A stretch of 64,000 bases of DNA from Akkermansia muciniphila (GTDB lineage: Bacteria > Pseudomonadota > Gammaproteobacteria > Burkholderiales > Burkholderiaceae_C), in contig CALQKH020000007.1 in NCBI GenBank assembly GCA_943331105.2, forward strand, positions 1 to 64,000. Reading direction: 5' to 3'. The notes below the pieces were generated by a model, which made no database searches, was not told where the DNA came from, and saw only the letters and a program-made list of their open reading frames with translations. The stretch's first letter is position 1; every line of letters starts with the position of its first letter. This document shows positions 1-8,702 of the stretch, in pieces. The translations under genes and the position numbers were made by a program.

Positions 1-147
1 AAAGCCAGCGTGGCTGGTTTCCGTGCTGACTACAACCTGAGCAAGACAGCTGCTGTGTACGCTGGTTACGAGAAGTTTGACAATGGCGTCAACACAACGA
101 CCAACGAGACCACCATCGCTTCCGTGGGTCTGCGCAAGTCGTTCTAA
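1..147 (+). CDS. Gram-negative porin, C-terminal fragment (5' end outside window)
   Basis: The frame is open from the first base and gives the last 48 residues of an outer-membrane trimeric porin. It shows alternating beta-strand residues (FRADYNLSK, VYAGYEKFD) and ends in the terminal phenylalanine (LRKSF) that the BAM machinery recognises. The second porin in the window (minus strand, stop at 22627) has the same ending style (YALSKRSAVYAAYENFDTG ... VRHTF), so the two are paralogues. General diffusion across the outer membrane is the family role. Substrate preference cannot be judged from this fragment. Confidence 0.85.
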   Translation, partial: KASVAGFRADYNLSKTAAVYAGYEKFDNGVNTTTNETTIASVGLRKSF

Positions 148-154
148 TCCCATG

Positions 155-168
155 CTGGCGCAAGCCAG
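155..168 (+). other. 3' UTR hairpin with GCAA tetraloop after the porin
   Basis: A perfect 5-bp stem, CTGGC/GCCAG, closes a GCAA tetraloop eight bases after the porin stop. The same hairpin occurs at 22606-22619 on the minus strand after the second porin, also followed by a terminator. Conservation between the two genes suggests an mRNA stability element or simply common descent. No function is shown. Confidence 0.6.
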
Positions 169-185
169 TTGAGATTTAGACAAAC

Positions 186-220
186 AAAAAACCCACCGTG
201 GCAACACGGTGGGTTTTTTT
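186..220 (+). terminator. Intrinsic terminator of the porin gene, probably bidirectional
   Basis: CCCACCGTG (192-200) and CACGGTGGG (205-213) form a 9-bp stem around a GCAA loop. A run of seven T follows on the plus strand. A run of A precedes it, so it can also stop transcripts coming from the minus-strand ABC operon that ends at 260. Confidence 0.9.
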
Positions 221-259
221 ATGGTTGACGCCAGCTGAGTTGCTTCAGCGCAAGCGGTT

Positions 260-1267
260 TCATACCACTGCGTGACAAGCGATCTTGATGCCTTTGAAGT
301 CGCGCAACGCAGGCCTTTCCGCACGGCAGATGTCGGTGGCCTGGGGGCAGCGTGGGTGGAAGGTGCAGCCGCTGGGCGGGTTGAGGGGGTTGGGCACCTC
401 GCCTTGCACGGGCGTGCGGGCGCGGCCGGTGTCGTGCATCTTGGGGATCGCGTCCAGCAGCATCTTGGTGTAAGGGTGCTGCGGGTTGCCAAACAGCGTG
501 TGCTTGTCGGCCAGCTCTACCAAGCGGCCCAAATACATGACACCCACCTGGTCGCTCACATGGCGCACCACGGCCAGGTTGTGGCTGATGAACAAATATG
601 TCAGCCCGCGCTCGCGCTGCAGGTCTTTCATGATGTTGAGCACTTGCGCCTGCACGCTCACATCGAGCGCCGAGGTGGGCTCATCGCACACCAAAAACTC
701 GGGGGCCGTGGCCAAGGCACGGGCAATCGAAATGCGCTGGCGCTGCCCGCCCGAGAACTGGTGCGGGTACTTGACCATGTCGAGCGGCGACAAGCCCACC
801 GACTTGAGCAACTCGGCCACGCGGGCCTTGAGCTCTTCGGCGTCACTGATCAGGCCATGCTCCTTGAGCGGCTCGCCAATGATGTTGTCCACCGTCCAGC
901 GGGGGTTCAGGCTGGCATAGGGGTCTTGGAAAATCATCTGGATGCGCTGGCGCATGGCCTTGGCATCGCTCGACTTGAAAGCCGCGTGGGCGTCTTGACC
1001 GTCAAAGGTCAGGCCGCCACGTGTGGGCTCATAGAGGCCCACCAGCAGGCGTGCCACGGTGCTTTTGCCGCAGCCGGACTCGCCCACTAGGGCCAATGTT
1101 TTACCGCGTTCGATCTCAAAGCTCACGCCGTCCACGGCATTCAGCAACTGGCGCGGTTTGCGCTCGATGACGCGGTTGAGCCACGGCGCCGACACGTCAA
1201 AGGTTTTGGCCAGATCGTGTGCCACGACCAAAGGCTGGGGTTTGGCATTCAAGAGTTTGTCGCTCAT
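260..1267 (-). CDS. Peptide-type ABC transporter, ATP-binding subunit (DppF/OppF-like)
   Basis: Second ATPase of a peptide/nickel-type importer; it hydrolyses ATP at the inner face of the inner membrane. Visible motifs are Walker A (GESGCGKST), signature SGGQRQR, Walker B (VCDEPTSALD) and the switch region SHNLAVV. The C-terminal oligopeptide-transporter extension has HPYT and the cysteine motif CTFHPRCPQATDIC, where an Fe-S cluster is known in DppD/OppF relatives. The start at 1267 (MSDKLL) overlaps the upstream stop as ATGA. An in-frame extension to 1345 exists but would lie inside the upstream gene. Last gene of the operon. Length (335 aa) is normal. The substrate is inferred only at family level. 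Confidence 0.9.
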   Translation of the reverse strand: MSDKLLNAKPQPLVVAHDLAKTFDVSAPWLNRVIERKPRQLLNAVDGVSFEIERGKTLALVGESGCGKSTVARLLVGLYEPTRGGLTFDGQDAHAAFKSSDAKAMRQRIQMIFQDPYASLNPRWTVDNIIGEPLKEHGLISDAEELKARVAELLKSVGLSPLDMVKYPHQFSGGQRQRISIARALATAPEFLVCDEPTSALDVSVQAQVLNIMKDLQRERGLTYLFISHNLAVVRHVSDQVGVMYLGRLVELADKHTLFGNPQHPYTKMLLDAIPKMHDTGRARTPVQGEVPNPLNPPSGCTFHPRCPQATDICRAERPALRDFKGIKIACHAVV

Positions 1268-2232
1268 GCGGCGCTCCCGTTGTGCAGCCAGCAGGCCGCT
1301 TGGGTCGAACCGGCTTGGACCAGATCGGGCCGGTCTTGGCGACAACGCTCAAAGACTTGCGGGCAACGCGGGTTGAAGGCGCAGCCTTGCGGAATGGCGT
1401 TCAGGCGGGGCATGGCGCCGTCAATCTGGTTCAGACGTTCGCAGTCACTGCCCATGTCGGGGATGGAGGCCATCAGGCCAGCGGTGTAAGGGTGGGCCGG
1501 GTGGTTGATGACCTGGTGCACCGGACCGATTTCGGCCACGCGCCCGGCATACAGCACGGCCACGCGGTCGCAGGTCTCGGCGATCACGCCCATGTCGTGG
1601 GTGATCAGCATGACGGCTGCGCCCCGGTCCTTGCAGACCTTTTTGAGCAAGCTGATGATCTGCGCCTGGATCGACACATCGAGCGCGGTGGTCGGCTCGT
1701 CGGCCACAATCAGCTGCGGCTCGGCAGCCAGAGCCAGCGCGATCACCACGCGTTGGCGCATGCCGCCCGAAAACTGGTGCGGGTAGTGGTCGATGCGCTC
1801 TTCGGCGGCCGAAATGCCGGTGTCTTTGAGCAGCTGAATGGCGCGTTGACGGGCCTCTTGCGGCGTCACAGACAGGTGCGCCAAGATGGTTTCGGTCAGT
1901 TGCTTGCCAATCGAGTAAAGCGGATTGAGCGAGGTCAGTGGGTCCTGAAAAATCGCCCCAATTTTGCGACCCCGAATGTGGCGCATTTGGTCGGCGTCCA
2001 GATGGTCGATGCGCTCGCCTTCCAGCAAAATTTGACCGCTGGCCACTCGGCCTGGCGGCTCCAGCAGGCCAATGATGGCTGCGCCCGTGAGGGATTTGCC
2101 CGCACCCGACTCGCCCACCACACCCAAAATTTCGCCTGGGGCGATGTCGAACGAAATGTCGTCCAGTGCACGCAGCGTGCCATGGCGGCTGGGGAATTCC
2201 ACCACCAGATTCTTGACTTGTAAAAGGCTCAT
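1264..2232 (-). CDS. Peptide-type ABC transporter, ATP-binding subunit (DppD/OppD-like)
   Basis: First ATPase of the importer, 322 aa. It has Walker [10 protein letters not shown], signature SGGMRQR, Walker [12 protein letters not shown] and the H-loop ITHDMGV. The C-terminal oligopeptide domain carries HPYT and [14 protein letters not shown]. It should pair with the 260-1267 product as a heterodimer. It overlaps both neighbours by four bases (ATGA junctions), so the three distal genes are almost certainly translationally coupled. Confidence 0.9.
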   Translation of the reverse strand: MSLLQVKNLVVEFPSRHGTLRALDDISFDIAPGEILGVVGESGAGKSLTGAAIIGLLEPPGRVASGQILLEGERIDHLDADQMRHIRGRKIGAIFQDPLTSLNPLYSIGKQLTETILAHLSVTPQEARQRAIQLLKDTGISAAEERIDHYPHQFSGGMRQRVVIALALAAEPQLIVADEPTTALDVSIQAQIISLLKKVCKDRGAAVMLITHDMGVIAETCDRVAVLYAGRVAEIGPVHQVINHPAHPYTAGLMASIPDMGSDCERLNQIDGAMPRLNAIPQGCAFNPRCPQVFERCRQDRPDLVQAGSTQAACWLHNGSAA

Positions 2233-3137
2233 CGCAATCTCGGATTCAGCGCGTCGCGCAACCAGTCACCCAACAGGTTGACCGACAAAGCGATCAGCAC
2301 CAGCATCAGCCCCGGAAAAATCGTGATCCACCATTCGCCCGAGAACAAATAGTCATTGCCAATGCGGATCAAGGTGCCCAATGAAGGCGATGTGGGCGGT
2401 GCGCCCACGCCCAAAAACGACAAAGTGGCTTCGGTCAGGATGGCCGTGGCCACCTGGATGGTGGCCAGCACCATGACCGGGCCCATCACGTTGGGCAGCA
2501 CATGTTTGAACATGATGCGCAAGGGCGCCACACCCGTGACACGCGCGGCTTGCACGTATTCCTTGTTGCGCTCGACCAAGGTGGTGCCGCGCACGGTGCG
2601 GGCGTATTGCACCCAACCCGTCAGGGTGATCGACAAAATCAAGACACCAAACGCCAAGGATTCATGGGCATCGGGAAAAAGCGCACGTCCCACACCCGCG
2701 ATCAAGAGGGCCACCAAAATCGCTGGAAACGACAGCATCACATCGCACAAGCGCATCAAGAATGCGTCGATCCAGCCGCCGCGAAAGCCCGCCAACAGAC
2801 CGAAACCCACGCCCACCACCACCGACAAGACCACCGACGCGAGGCCGACGACCAAAGAAATGCGCGAGCCATAAATGATGGCCGACAAAATGTCACGGCC
2901 TTGGTCATCGGTACCCAGCAAGAACTTGGTGCTGCCGCCCTCCATCCAGGCGGGCGGTATTCGGGCATCGCTCAGCTCCAGTGTGGCCAGGTCAAATGGA
3001 TTGGTCGGCGACACCCAGCCTGCAAAGGCTGCACAAAAAAGGAACACCACGGCAATGGCCGCTGCCACCATCGCCGTGGGCGATTGGCGGAAGCTGTAGC
3101 CCACATCGCTGTTCAGCCAGCGCTTCAAAACATTCAT
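2229..3137 (-). CDS. Peptide-type ABC transporter permease (DppC/OppC-like)
   Basis: Inner-membrane permease of 302 aa. An N-terminal cytosolic stretch (SDVGYSFRQSPTAM) precedes the first membrane helix, the pattern of OppC_N. Further helices surround the periplasmic loop containing LGTDDQGRDILSAIIYGSRISL, typical of DppC, and the coupling helix lies near YVQAARVTGVAPLRIMFKHVLPN (EAA-type loop). It starts four bases after the receptor gene stop at 3141. It should form the channel with the DppB-like subunit at 6007-6987. Confidence 0.9.
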   Translation of the reverse strand: MNVLKRWLNSDVGYSFRQSPTAMVAAAIAVVFLFCAAFAGWVSPTNPFDLATLELSDARIPPAWMEGGSTKFLLGTDDQGRDILSAIIYGSRISLVVGLASVVLSVVVGVGFGLLAGFRGGWIDAFLMRLCDVMLSFPAILVALLIAGVGRALFPDAHESLAFGVLILSITLTGWVQYARTVRGTTLVERNKEYVQAARVTGVAPLRIMFKHVLPNVMGPVMVLATIQVATAILTEATLSFLGVGAPPTSPSLGTLIRIGNDYLFSGEWWITIFPGLMLVLIALSVNLLGDWLRDALNPRLR

Positions 3138-3140
3138 GGC

Positions 3141-4724
3141 TTACTTGACGGAGATGGACTTGAAAGGCATGTAGTTGTCACCACGCTGGGTCAAGCTGAC
3201 CTTTTTGTTGATGCCCCAAGCCAAGGCTTGCTGGTGCAAAGGCAAGTGGCCGATGTCGGCACTGTGCAGTTCAAAGGTCTCGCGGATCATGGCGCTGCGC
3301 TTGGCCGGGTCGGTCTCGCTTTGCACCTTGATCATCAATTCATCGACCTTGGGGTTGCAGTAAGAGCCCAGGTTGAACTGGCCTGCGCCCTTGTCGTCAG
3401 GGCAACGCATCAAGGCGTTCAGAGCGTTGTGGGCGTCATAGGTGCTGGGGGTCCAGCCCAGCAAGTAGAAACTGGTGTCACGGCGCAAAATTTTGGGGAA
3501 GTAGGTGCCTTTGGTTTCGGCTTTCAGGTTGACTTTGATGTTCGCCCGGGCCAAATTGGCGGCCACGGCTTCGCAGATCTGACCGTCGTTCACATAGCGG
3601 TCGTTCGGGCAGTTCATGTCGATGGTGAAGCCTGTGGGGTAGCCCGCATCGGCCAACAGCTTTTTGGAGGCTTCGATGTCAAAGGGCAATCGCTTGTTGA
3701 GTTCGGGGTTGAAGCCATTGATGCCGGGGCCGACCATCAGGGCGGTCGGATTGGAGGCACCCCGCATCACGGTGCGCTTGATGCCTTCGATGTCAATCGC
3801 TTGGTAGAAAGCCTGGCGCACGCGCTTGTCTTTGAAGGGGTTTTTGCCCTTCACACTCGAGTACAGCAACTCGTCGCGCCGCTGGTCCATGCCCAAAAAG
3901 ATGGTGCGCAGCTCGGGCGCCACCATGGCGCGGGTGTTGGGGCTGGTGTTGATGCGCGGCACGTCTTGCACCGGCACGGGCTCCATGATGTCGATCTCGC
4001 CGGACAGCAAAGCCGCCACGCGGGTGGGGTCGTTGGCAATGACCGAGAAGATGACTTCGTCCACGTTGCCTTCGATCTTGCCCCAGTAGTTGCCGTTGCG
4101 CACAAAGGTGGTGCGGATGTTGGGCTGGCGCTCACGCAGGCGGTAAGGGCCTGTGCCGTTGGCGCGGAAAGATGCGGCGTTTTCAATGCCTCTGCGGCGG
4201 TCCACCGGGCGTGTGGCCTGGTTGTCCTCGCACCACTTCTTGCTCATGATGAACACGGTGGACAAGACATTGGGAAGGATGGGAAATGGCGATTTGGTCT
4301 CGATTTCAATGGTGTGGCTGTTGATTTTGCGCACTTCTTTGATGTCGTTGGTGTTGCTGCGCATGTCGGAGCCTTCACCAGCAGCACGGGCCAAAGAGAA
4401 CACCACGTCGTCGGCGGTGAATGGCGTGTCGTCATGAAAGCGCACGTTTTTGCGCAACTCAAAGCGCCATACCGTGGGCGATGTCTGCTTCCAAGAGGTG
4501 GCCAGACCGGGTTCAAATTTCAGGTCTTTGCTCACGCCCACCAGCGACTCGTACACGTTGTTGGTCACGCTCAGTTGCAGCGATTCGTTCAAAGAATGCG
4601 GGTCCATCGACAAAGCATCACCCTGGTTGGCAATGCGCACGGTGGCCGCATGCGCAGCACCCAGCGACAAGGCCGAGACGAGGGTGGCGGCCAACAAGCC
4701 ACGGGACAGTTTGGAAATGCGCAT
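3141..4724 (-). CDS. Family 5 extracellular solute-binding protein, second receptor of the operon
   Basis: Periplasmic receptor of 527 aa. The Sec signal peptide (MRISKLSRGLLAATLVSALS, cleavage after AHA) is followed by SBP_bac_5 hallmarks: TVWRFELRKNVRFHDDTPFTADDVVFSL, GTGPYRL, and RQAFYQAIDIEGI. The start at 4724 has an AGGAG site seven bases upstream; an in-frame ATG at 4751 lacks one. It clearly resembles the operon's first receptor (6987-8591) in several segments, so the two are paralogues serving one transporter. Ligand unknown; peptides, N-acyl amino acids or glutathione-like compounds are family options. Confidence 0.9.
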   Translation of the reverse strand: MRISKLSRGLLAATLVSALSLGAAHAATVRIANQGDALSMDPHSLNESLQLSVTNNVYESLVGVSKDLKFEPGLATSWKQTSPTVWRFELRKNVRFHDDTPFTADDVVFSLARAAGEGSDMRSNTNDIKEVRKINSHTIEIETKSPFPILPNVLSTVFIMSKKWCEDNQATRPVDRRRGIENAASFRANGTGPYRLRERQPNIRTTFVRNGNYWGKIEGNVDEVIFSVIANDPTRVAALLSGEIDIMEPVPVQDVPRINTSPNTRAMVAPELRTIFLGMDQRRDELLYSSVKGKNPFKDKRVRQAFYQAIDIEGIKRTVMRGASNPTALMVGPGINGFNPELNKRLPFDIEASKKLLADAGYPTGFTIDMNCPNDRYVNDGQICEAVAANLARANIKVNLKAETKGTYFPKILRRDTSFYLLGWTPSTYDAHNALNALMRCPDDKGAGQFNLGSYCNPKVDELMIKVQSETDPAKRSAMIRETFELHSADIGHLPLHQQALAWGINKKVSLTQRGDNYMPFKSISVK

Positions 4725-4756
4725 GGGATTCTCCTGGGGTTGAATGTGCATGCCGA

Positions 4757-6004
4757 TCAGGCGGCTGCCTGGGGCTGAAGGGGCAAGGCTTGCTCCACCA
4801 AACTGGCGTGCAAGGCCGCGCCCAGTGGCAAGATCTCGTCGTTGAAGTCGTATCGGCTGTTGTGCAGCGGGTGCGGGCCAGGGCCGTGCGGCAGGCCTTG
4901 GCCTATGCGGATGTACGCACCGGGTTTGGCCTGCAGCATGAAAGAGAAATCTTCGCCACCCATGCTGGGCAGCATGTTGCGCCAGACCTTGTCTTCGCCC
5001 ACCAAGCTGGCGGCCACATCGCAGGCGAACTGGGCCTCAGGCACGGTGTTCACGGTGGCGGGGTACACGCGTTCGTAAGTCAACTCGGCCGATGCGCCAA
5101 ACCCTTGGGCAATGCCGACGCACAAAGAACGCAAACGGTCTTCGATCAGGTCTTGCACGCTCTCGCTGTAGGTGCGCACGGTACCGACCAAGGTGACTTC
5201 GCCGGGGATCACGCTCATGGCGCCGGGGTGGCCGCCTTGCATCGAGCAAATGCTGACCACGGCCTGGTCAAAAGCCGAGAGGTTGCGGGCCACCACGCTT
5301 TGCGCGGCGGTGATGATGTGGCCTGCCACCAGCACCGGATCGATGCCTTGGTGTGGGCGCGCGCCGTGGCCGCCTTTGCCGCGGATGTGGATCTCGATGC
5401 GGTCCACCGCCGCCTGCATCGGGCCGGGGGTGATGCCGATCACGCCCAGGGGCGTTTCGGGCGAGTTGTGTTGGGCATAGACCTGCTCACAAGGAAAGCG
5501 CTCGAACAAGCCGTCTTGCATCATGGCGCGGGCACCTGCATAGCCTTCTTCGCCCGGCTGAAAAATCAGCACCGCGGTGCCATCAAAACGCCGGGTTTCG
5601 GCCAGATAACGGGCCGCACCCATGAGCATGGCGGTGTGGCCGTCGTGGCCACAGCCATGCATCAGGCCGGGCTTGGACGACTTCCAGTTGCACTCATTGA
5701 GTTCGGTCAAAGGCAGCGCGTCCATGTCGGCCCGCAGACCGATCATGCGGCCGGGGTTGCTGGCCGAGCGTCCTAGGCCGTGTACCAGCGCCACCACGCC
5801 GGTTTTGCCGATGCCGGTGTGGATGCTGTCCACGCCGCAGACCTGCAGCATTTCGGCCACGCGGCGCGCGGTGTAGACCTCTTCAAAGCCCAACTCGGGG
5901 TGGGCATGCAGGTCGCGCCTGAAGGCCGTGAGCTCAGGGTGGAACTGGGCAATGCGGGCAAACGCCGCTCCGTGCCCCAACACCGATTGCAAAGAAGCGC
6001 CCAT
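4757..6004 (-). CDS. M20 family amidohydrolase/carboxypeptidase (hippurate hydrolase type)
   Basis: Predicted cytosolic metallo-amidohydrolase of 415 aa that cleaves N-acyl amino acids or small amides. M20D motifs in order: RRDLHAHPELGFEE, LRADMDALPLTE, MHGCGHDGHTAML, FQPGEEGYAGARAM, GGHGARPHQGIDPV (dimerisation/lid domain) and MGGEDFSFML near the C-terminus. The metal-binding Cys/His/Glu set is intact. No signal peptide. The start at 6004 lies just after the permease stop at 6007. Its position inside a peptide-type ABC operon suggests that it processes the imported substrate. A second M20 homologue lies at 61990-63201. Confidence 0.9.
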   Translation of the reverse strand: MGASLQSVLGHGAAFARIAQFHPELTAFRRDLHAHPELGFEEVYTARRVAEMLQVCGVDSIHTGIGKTGVVALVHGLGRSASNPGRMIGLRADMDALPLTELNECNWKSSKPGLMHGCGHDGHTAMLMGAARYLAETRRFDGTAVLIFQPGEEGYAGARAMMQDGLFERFPCEQVYAQHNSPETPLGVIGITPGPMQAAVDRIEIHIRGKGGHGARPHQGIDPVLVAGHIITAAQSVVARNLSAFDQAVVSICSMQGGHPGAMSVIPGEVTLVGTVRTYSESVQDLIEDRLRSLCVGIAQGFGASAELTYERVYPATVNTVPEAQFACDVAASLVGEDKVWRNMLPSMGGEDFSFMLQAKPGAYIRIGQGLPHGPGPHPLHNSRYDFNDEILPLGAALHASLVEQALPLQPQAAA

Positions 6005-6006
6005 GC

Positions 6007-6987
6007 TCAGTGGCCTCCGGGTTTGCCCACGCGCAGGCGCGGGTCGACCACAAAGTACAACAAATCCACGATCAGGTTGATCACCACAAAGATCAGCGCA
6101 ATCAGGCACAAATAAGCCGCCATGACCGGTATGTCTGCAAACGTGACCGCTTGGATGAACAGCAAACCCATACCAGGCCACTGGAACACCGTCTCGGTGA
6201 TGATGGCAAACGCGATCAAGCCGCCCAACTGCAAACCGGTGATGGTGAGCACCGGCACCAAGGTATTTTTGAGCGCATGGCCAAAGTGGATGGTGCGGTT
6301 GGACAAACCCCGTGCACGGGCGAACTTGATGTAGTCGGTGCGCAGCACCTCGAGCATCTCGGCCCGCACCAAACGCATGATCAGTGTGAGCTGAAAAATC
6401 GCCAAGGTGACGGCCGGCAACACGATGTGGTGCCAGCCCTTGGCGGTCACCAAGCCGCTGGACCACCAGCCCATTTGCACCACCTCGCCCCGGCCAAAGC
6501 TGGGAAACCAGCCGAGCATCACGGCGAACACCAAGATCAGCAAAATGCCAATCAAAAAGGTGGGCAAGGACACACCCAAGAGCGACACCGTCATGAGGAG
6601 TTGGCTGGTCCAAGTGCCCCGGCGCAAGGCGGCGTAAACCCCCATGGGGATGCCGATGAGCAAAGCCAAAGAGGCGGCCACCAAAGCCAGCTCCAAGGTG
6701 GCGGGCAGGCGCTCGGCAATCAGGCGCGAGACCTTGGCGCCTTGGCGCAGGCTGAGGCCAAACTCGCCTTGCACCGCGTTGACCAAGAAGTGGCCAAACT
6801 GCACAAAGAACGGCTGGTCCAGACCCAGCGCGTTGCGCATCTCGTCGATTTGCTCTTTGGTGGCGTCTTGACCCAGCAAGAACACCACCGGATCGCCCAC
6901 ATACTGGAACAACAAAAACGCGATGAAGGCCACCGTGACCATGACGATCACGGCCTGGATCAGCCGCTGCAAGATGAAAGCGAGCAT
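6007..6987 (-). CDS. Peptide-type ABC transporter permease (DppB/OppB-like)
   Basis: Inner-membrane permease of 326 aa. The N-terminal helix MLAFILQRLIQAVIVMVTVAF is typical of DppB, followed by VQFGHFLVNAVQGEFGLSLRQ and the conserved loop with RAEMLEVLRTDYIKFARARGL (EAA motif). The start at 6987 shares its A with the receptor stop (TGATG), so translation is coupled. An upstream in-frame start at 7011 lies inside the receptor gene and is not needed. It should pair with the DppC-like protein encoded three genes downstream. Confidence 0.9.
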   Translation of the reverse strand: MLAFILQRLIQAVIVMVTVAFIAFLLFQYVGDPVVFLLGQDATKEQIDEMRNALGLDQPFFVQFGHFLVNAVQGEFGLSLRQGAKVSRLIAERLPATLELALVAASLALLIGIPMGVYAALRRGTWTSQLLMTVSLLGVSLPTFLIGILLILVFAVMLGWFPSFGRGEVVQMGWWSSGLVTAKGWHHIVLPAVTLAIFQLTLIMRLVRAEMLEVLRTDYIKFARARGLSNRTIHFGHALKNTLVPVLTITGLQLGGLIAFAIITETVFQWPGMGLLFIQAVTFADIPVMAAYLCLIALIFVVINLIVDLLYFVVDPRLRVGKPGGH

Positions 6988-8591
6988 CAGTTGACCTTGA
7001 TCAGCGTCCAATCCAGACGGTTGTCAGGGCGGTGTACCACTTCCACGTTTTTCTTCATGGCCCAAGGAATCACTTGGTTGTGCAGCGGGATGTGCGACAC
7101 GGTGTCGTTGGACAGTTGCAAACCTTCGGTCAGCAAACGGTTGCGCACCGGCAGATCCGTCTCGGTCTTGGCGCGGTCCACCACGTAGTCCATTCGGGCA
7201 TTGCTGTAGCGTCCCACGTTGTAGTTGCCATCTCCCCCTGTGCCCACGCTGCGTGTCAGCGACTGCAGGCTGTAGAGTGCATCGAAGGTGGGCACGCCCC
7301 AGCCCAGCATGTAGATGCTGGCTTCGTAGCGCTGGATCATGGGGAAGTAAGTGACCAAGGGCAAGGTGCGCAGCTTGGCACGCACGCCCACTTTGGCCCA
7401 CATGGCGGTGATGGCCTGGCAGATCTCTTCGTCGTTGATGTAGCGGTTGTTGGGGCAGGCAAAGTCCACCTCGAAGCCGTTGGGGTAACCGGCTTCGGCC
7501 AACAGCTTTTTGGAGGCGTCGAGTGAATAAGGGAAGCGCGTGTTCACGCCTTGCGTCCAGCCGTTGACTTGTGGCGCCACCAAGGCGCCGGTATTTTGCG
7601 ACAGGCCGCGCATGGTGACGCGGTGGATGGTGTCGATGTCGATGGCTTGGTACAGCGCCTTGCGCACCTTGACGTCCTTGAGGGGGTTTTTGCCCTTGAC
7701 GTTGGAGCCCGGCAATTCTTCACGGTGCTGGTCCATCCCTAAGAAGATGGTGCGGTTTTCAATGCCGTCCACCACCCTCAGGTTGGCGTTGTTGCGCATG
7801 CGGCCCAAGTCTTGCGGGCTGGGGTCCAGGATAAAGTCAATCTCACCCGACAGCAAAGCGGCGGCGCGGGTGGCTTCGTTCTTGATGGGGGTGTAGATGA
7901 TTTCGGTCACGTTGGTCGGTGCATTGGCCCAACCCCACCACAGCGGGTTTTTCACCAGAACCAACTTTTGGTCAGGCTGCCATTCCTTGACCATGTAGGG
8001 GCCGCTGCCCATGGCGTTGCGGTGGGCAAAGTTTTCTTCCTTGGAGCGGATGTCCTTGGGCTCCATGGATTTGTTCTTTTCAGCCCAAGCCCGGCTCATG
8101 ATGCGCAGCTCGGTCAATTGGTTGATCAGCACCGGGTTGGGGCCGCTCAGCATGACGTCGACCGTGTGGGCGTCCACCTTGACGACGCGGCTGATGCCTT
8201 GGGCGTAAATGTTGAAGTTGGAGGTTTTGGCGCGTGCGCGATCCAAAGAAAAGACCACGTCATCGGCCGTCAAATCGGTGCCGTCACTGAACTTGACCCC
8301 TTTGCGCAGATTGAACCGGTGCTGTGTGGGCGTGACTTCGCGCCACGAAGTGGCCAAACGCGGCTCGATCTTGAAGGTTTTGCTGTTGTAGTAGAGCAGC
8401 GAGTCAAAAATGGCGGCGTGCACCCCGTTGCCCAAGGCGTTGTTTTGAGAATGGATGTCCAGCGTGGGGATGTCACTGGCGCTGGTCCATTTGAAGGGCT
8501 TGGCCTGAACCATGCCTGCAGAAACCAAACCGGCCAAAACCAAAGAAGTGGTGAGGACACCGGACAGCCATTGGGGCGCTAATTTCTTCAT
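6987..8591 (-). CDS. Family 5 extracellular solute-binding protein, first receptor of the operon
   Basis: First gene of the ABC operon, 534 aa. The signal peptide ends at VQA (about residue 31), then SBP_bac_5 motifs HRFNLRKGVKFSDGTDLTADDVVFSL, GSGPYMV and RKALYQAIDIDTI. The ribosome site GAGGTGATTGA directly before the ATG is one of the best in the window, which fits high receptor expression. It is a paralogue of the 3141-4724 receptor; the two probably give the transporter different ligand ranges. The operon promoter should lie in 8592-8702, where I see no convincing consensus. Confidence 0.9.
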   Translation of the reverse strand: MKKLAPQWLSGVLTTSLVLAGLVSAGMVQAKPFKWTSASDIPTLDIHSQNNALGNGVHAAIFDSLLYYNSKTFKIEPRLATSWREVTPTQHRFNLRKGVKFSDGTDLTADDVVFSLDRARAKTSNFNIYAQGISRVVKVDAHTVDVMLSGPNPVLINQLTELRIMSRAWAEKNKSMEPKDIRSKEENFAHRNAMGSGPYMVKEWQPDQKLVLVKNPLWWGWANAPTNVTEIIYTPIKNEATRAAALLSGEIDFILDPSPQDLGRMRNNANLRVVDGIENRTIFLGMDQHREELPGSNVKGKNPLKDVKVRKALYQAIDIDTIHRVTMRGLSQNTGALVAPQVNGWTQGVNTRFPYSLDASKKLLAEAGYPNGFEVDFACPNNRYINDEEICQAITAMWAKVGVRAKLRTLPLVTYFPMIQRYEASIYMLGWGVPTFDALYSLQSLTRSVGTGGDGNYNVGRYSNARMDYVVDRAKTETDLPVRNRLLTEGLQLSNDTVSHIPLHNQVIPWAMKKNVEVVHRPDNRLDWTLIKVN

Positions 8592-8702
8592 TCAATCACC
8601 TCGTTCGTTGCAGTTGTATGACAGATAAGTGTGCAACATTTGTGCCTGTTGCAGACAGAGGGAATTCCCCCAAAGTGCCTGTCGCGCACCGGACTGGTGC
8701 AT

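Noticed and set aside
2502-4778. Long plus-strand open frame opposite the ABC operon
   Set aside because: It lies exactly antisense to the second receptor and permease genes, has a His/Gln-rich shadow composition and no family pattern.
4757-6613. Extended start for the M20 amidohydrolase at 6613
   Set aside because: The extra 200 codons overlap the permease gene in another frame; homology begins at 6004.
8592-8702. TGTATGACA-like element as a GntR operator before the ABC operon
   Set aside because: Only a half match without a second arm and no GntR gene nearby.
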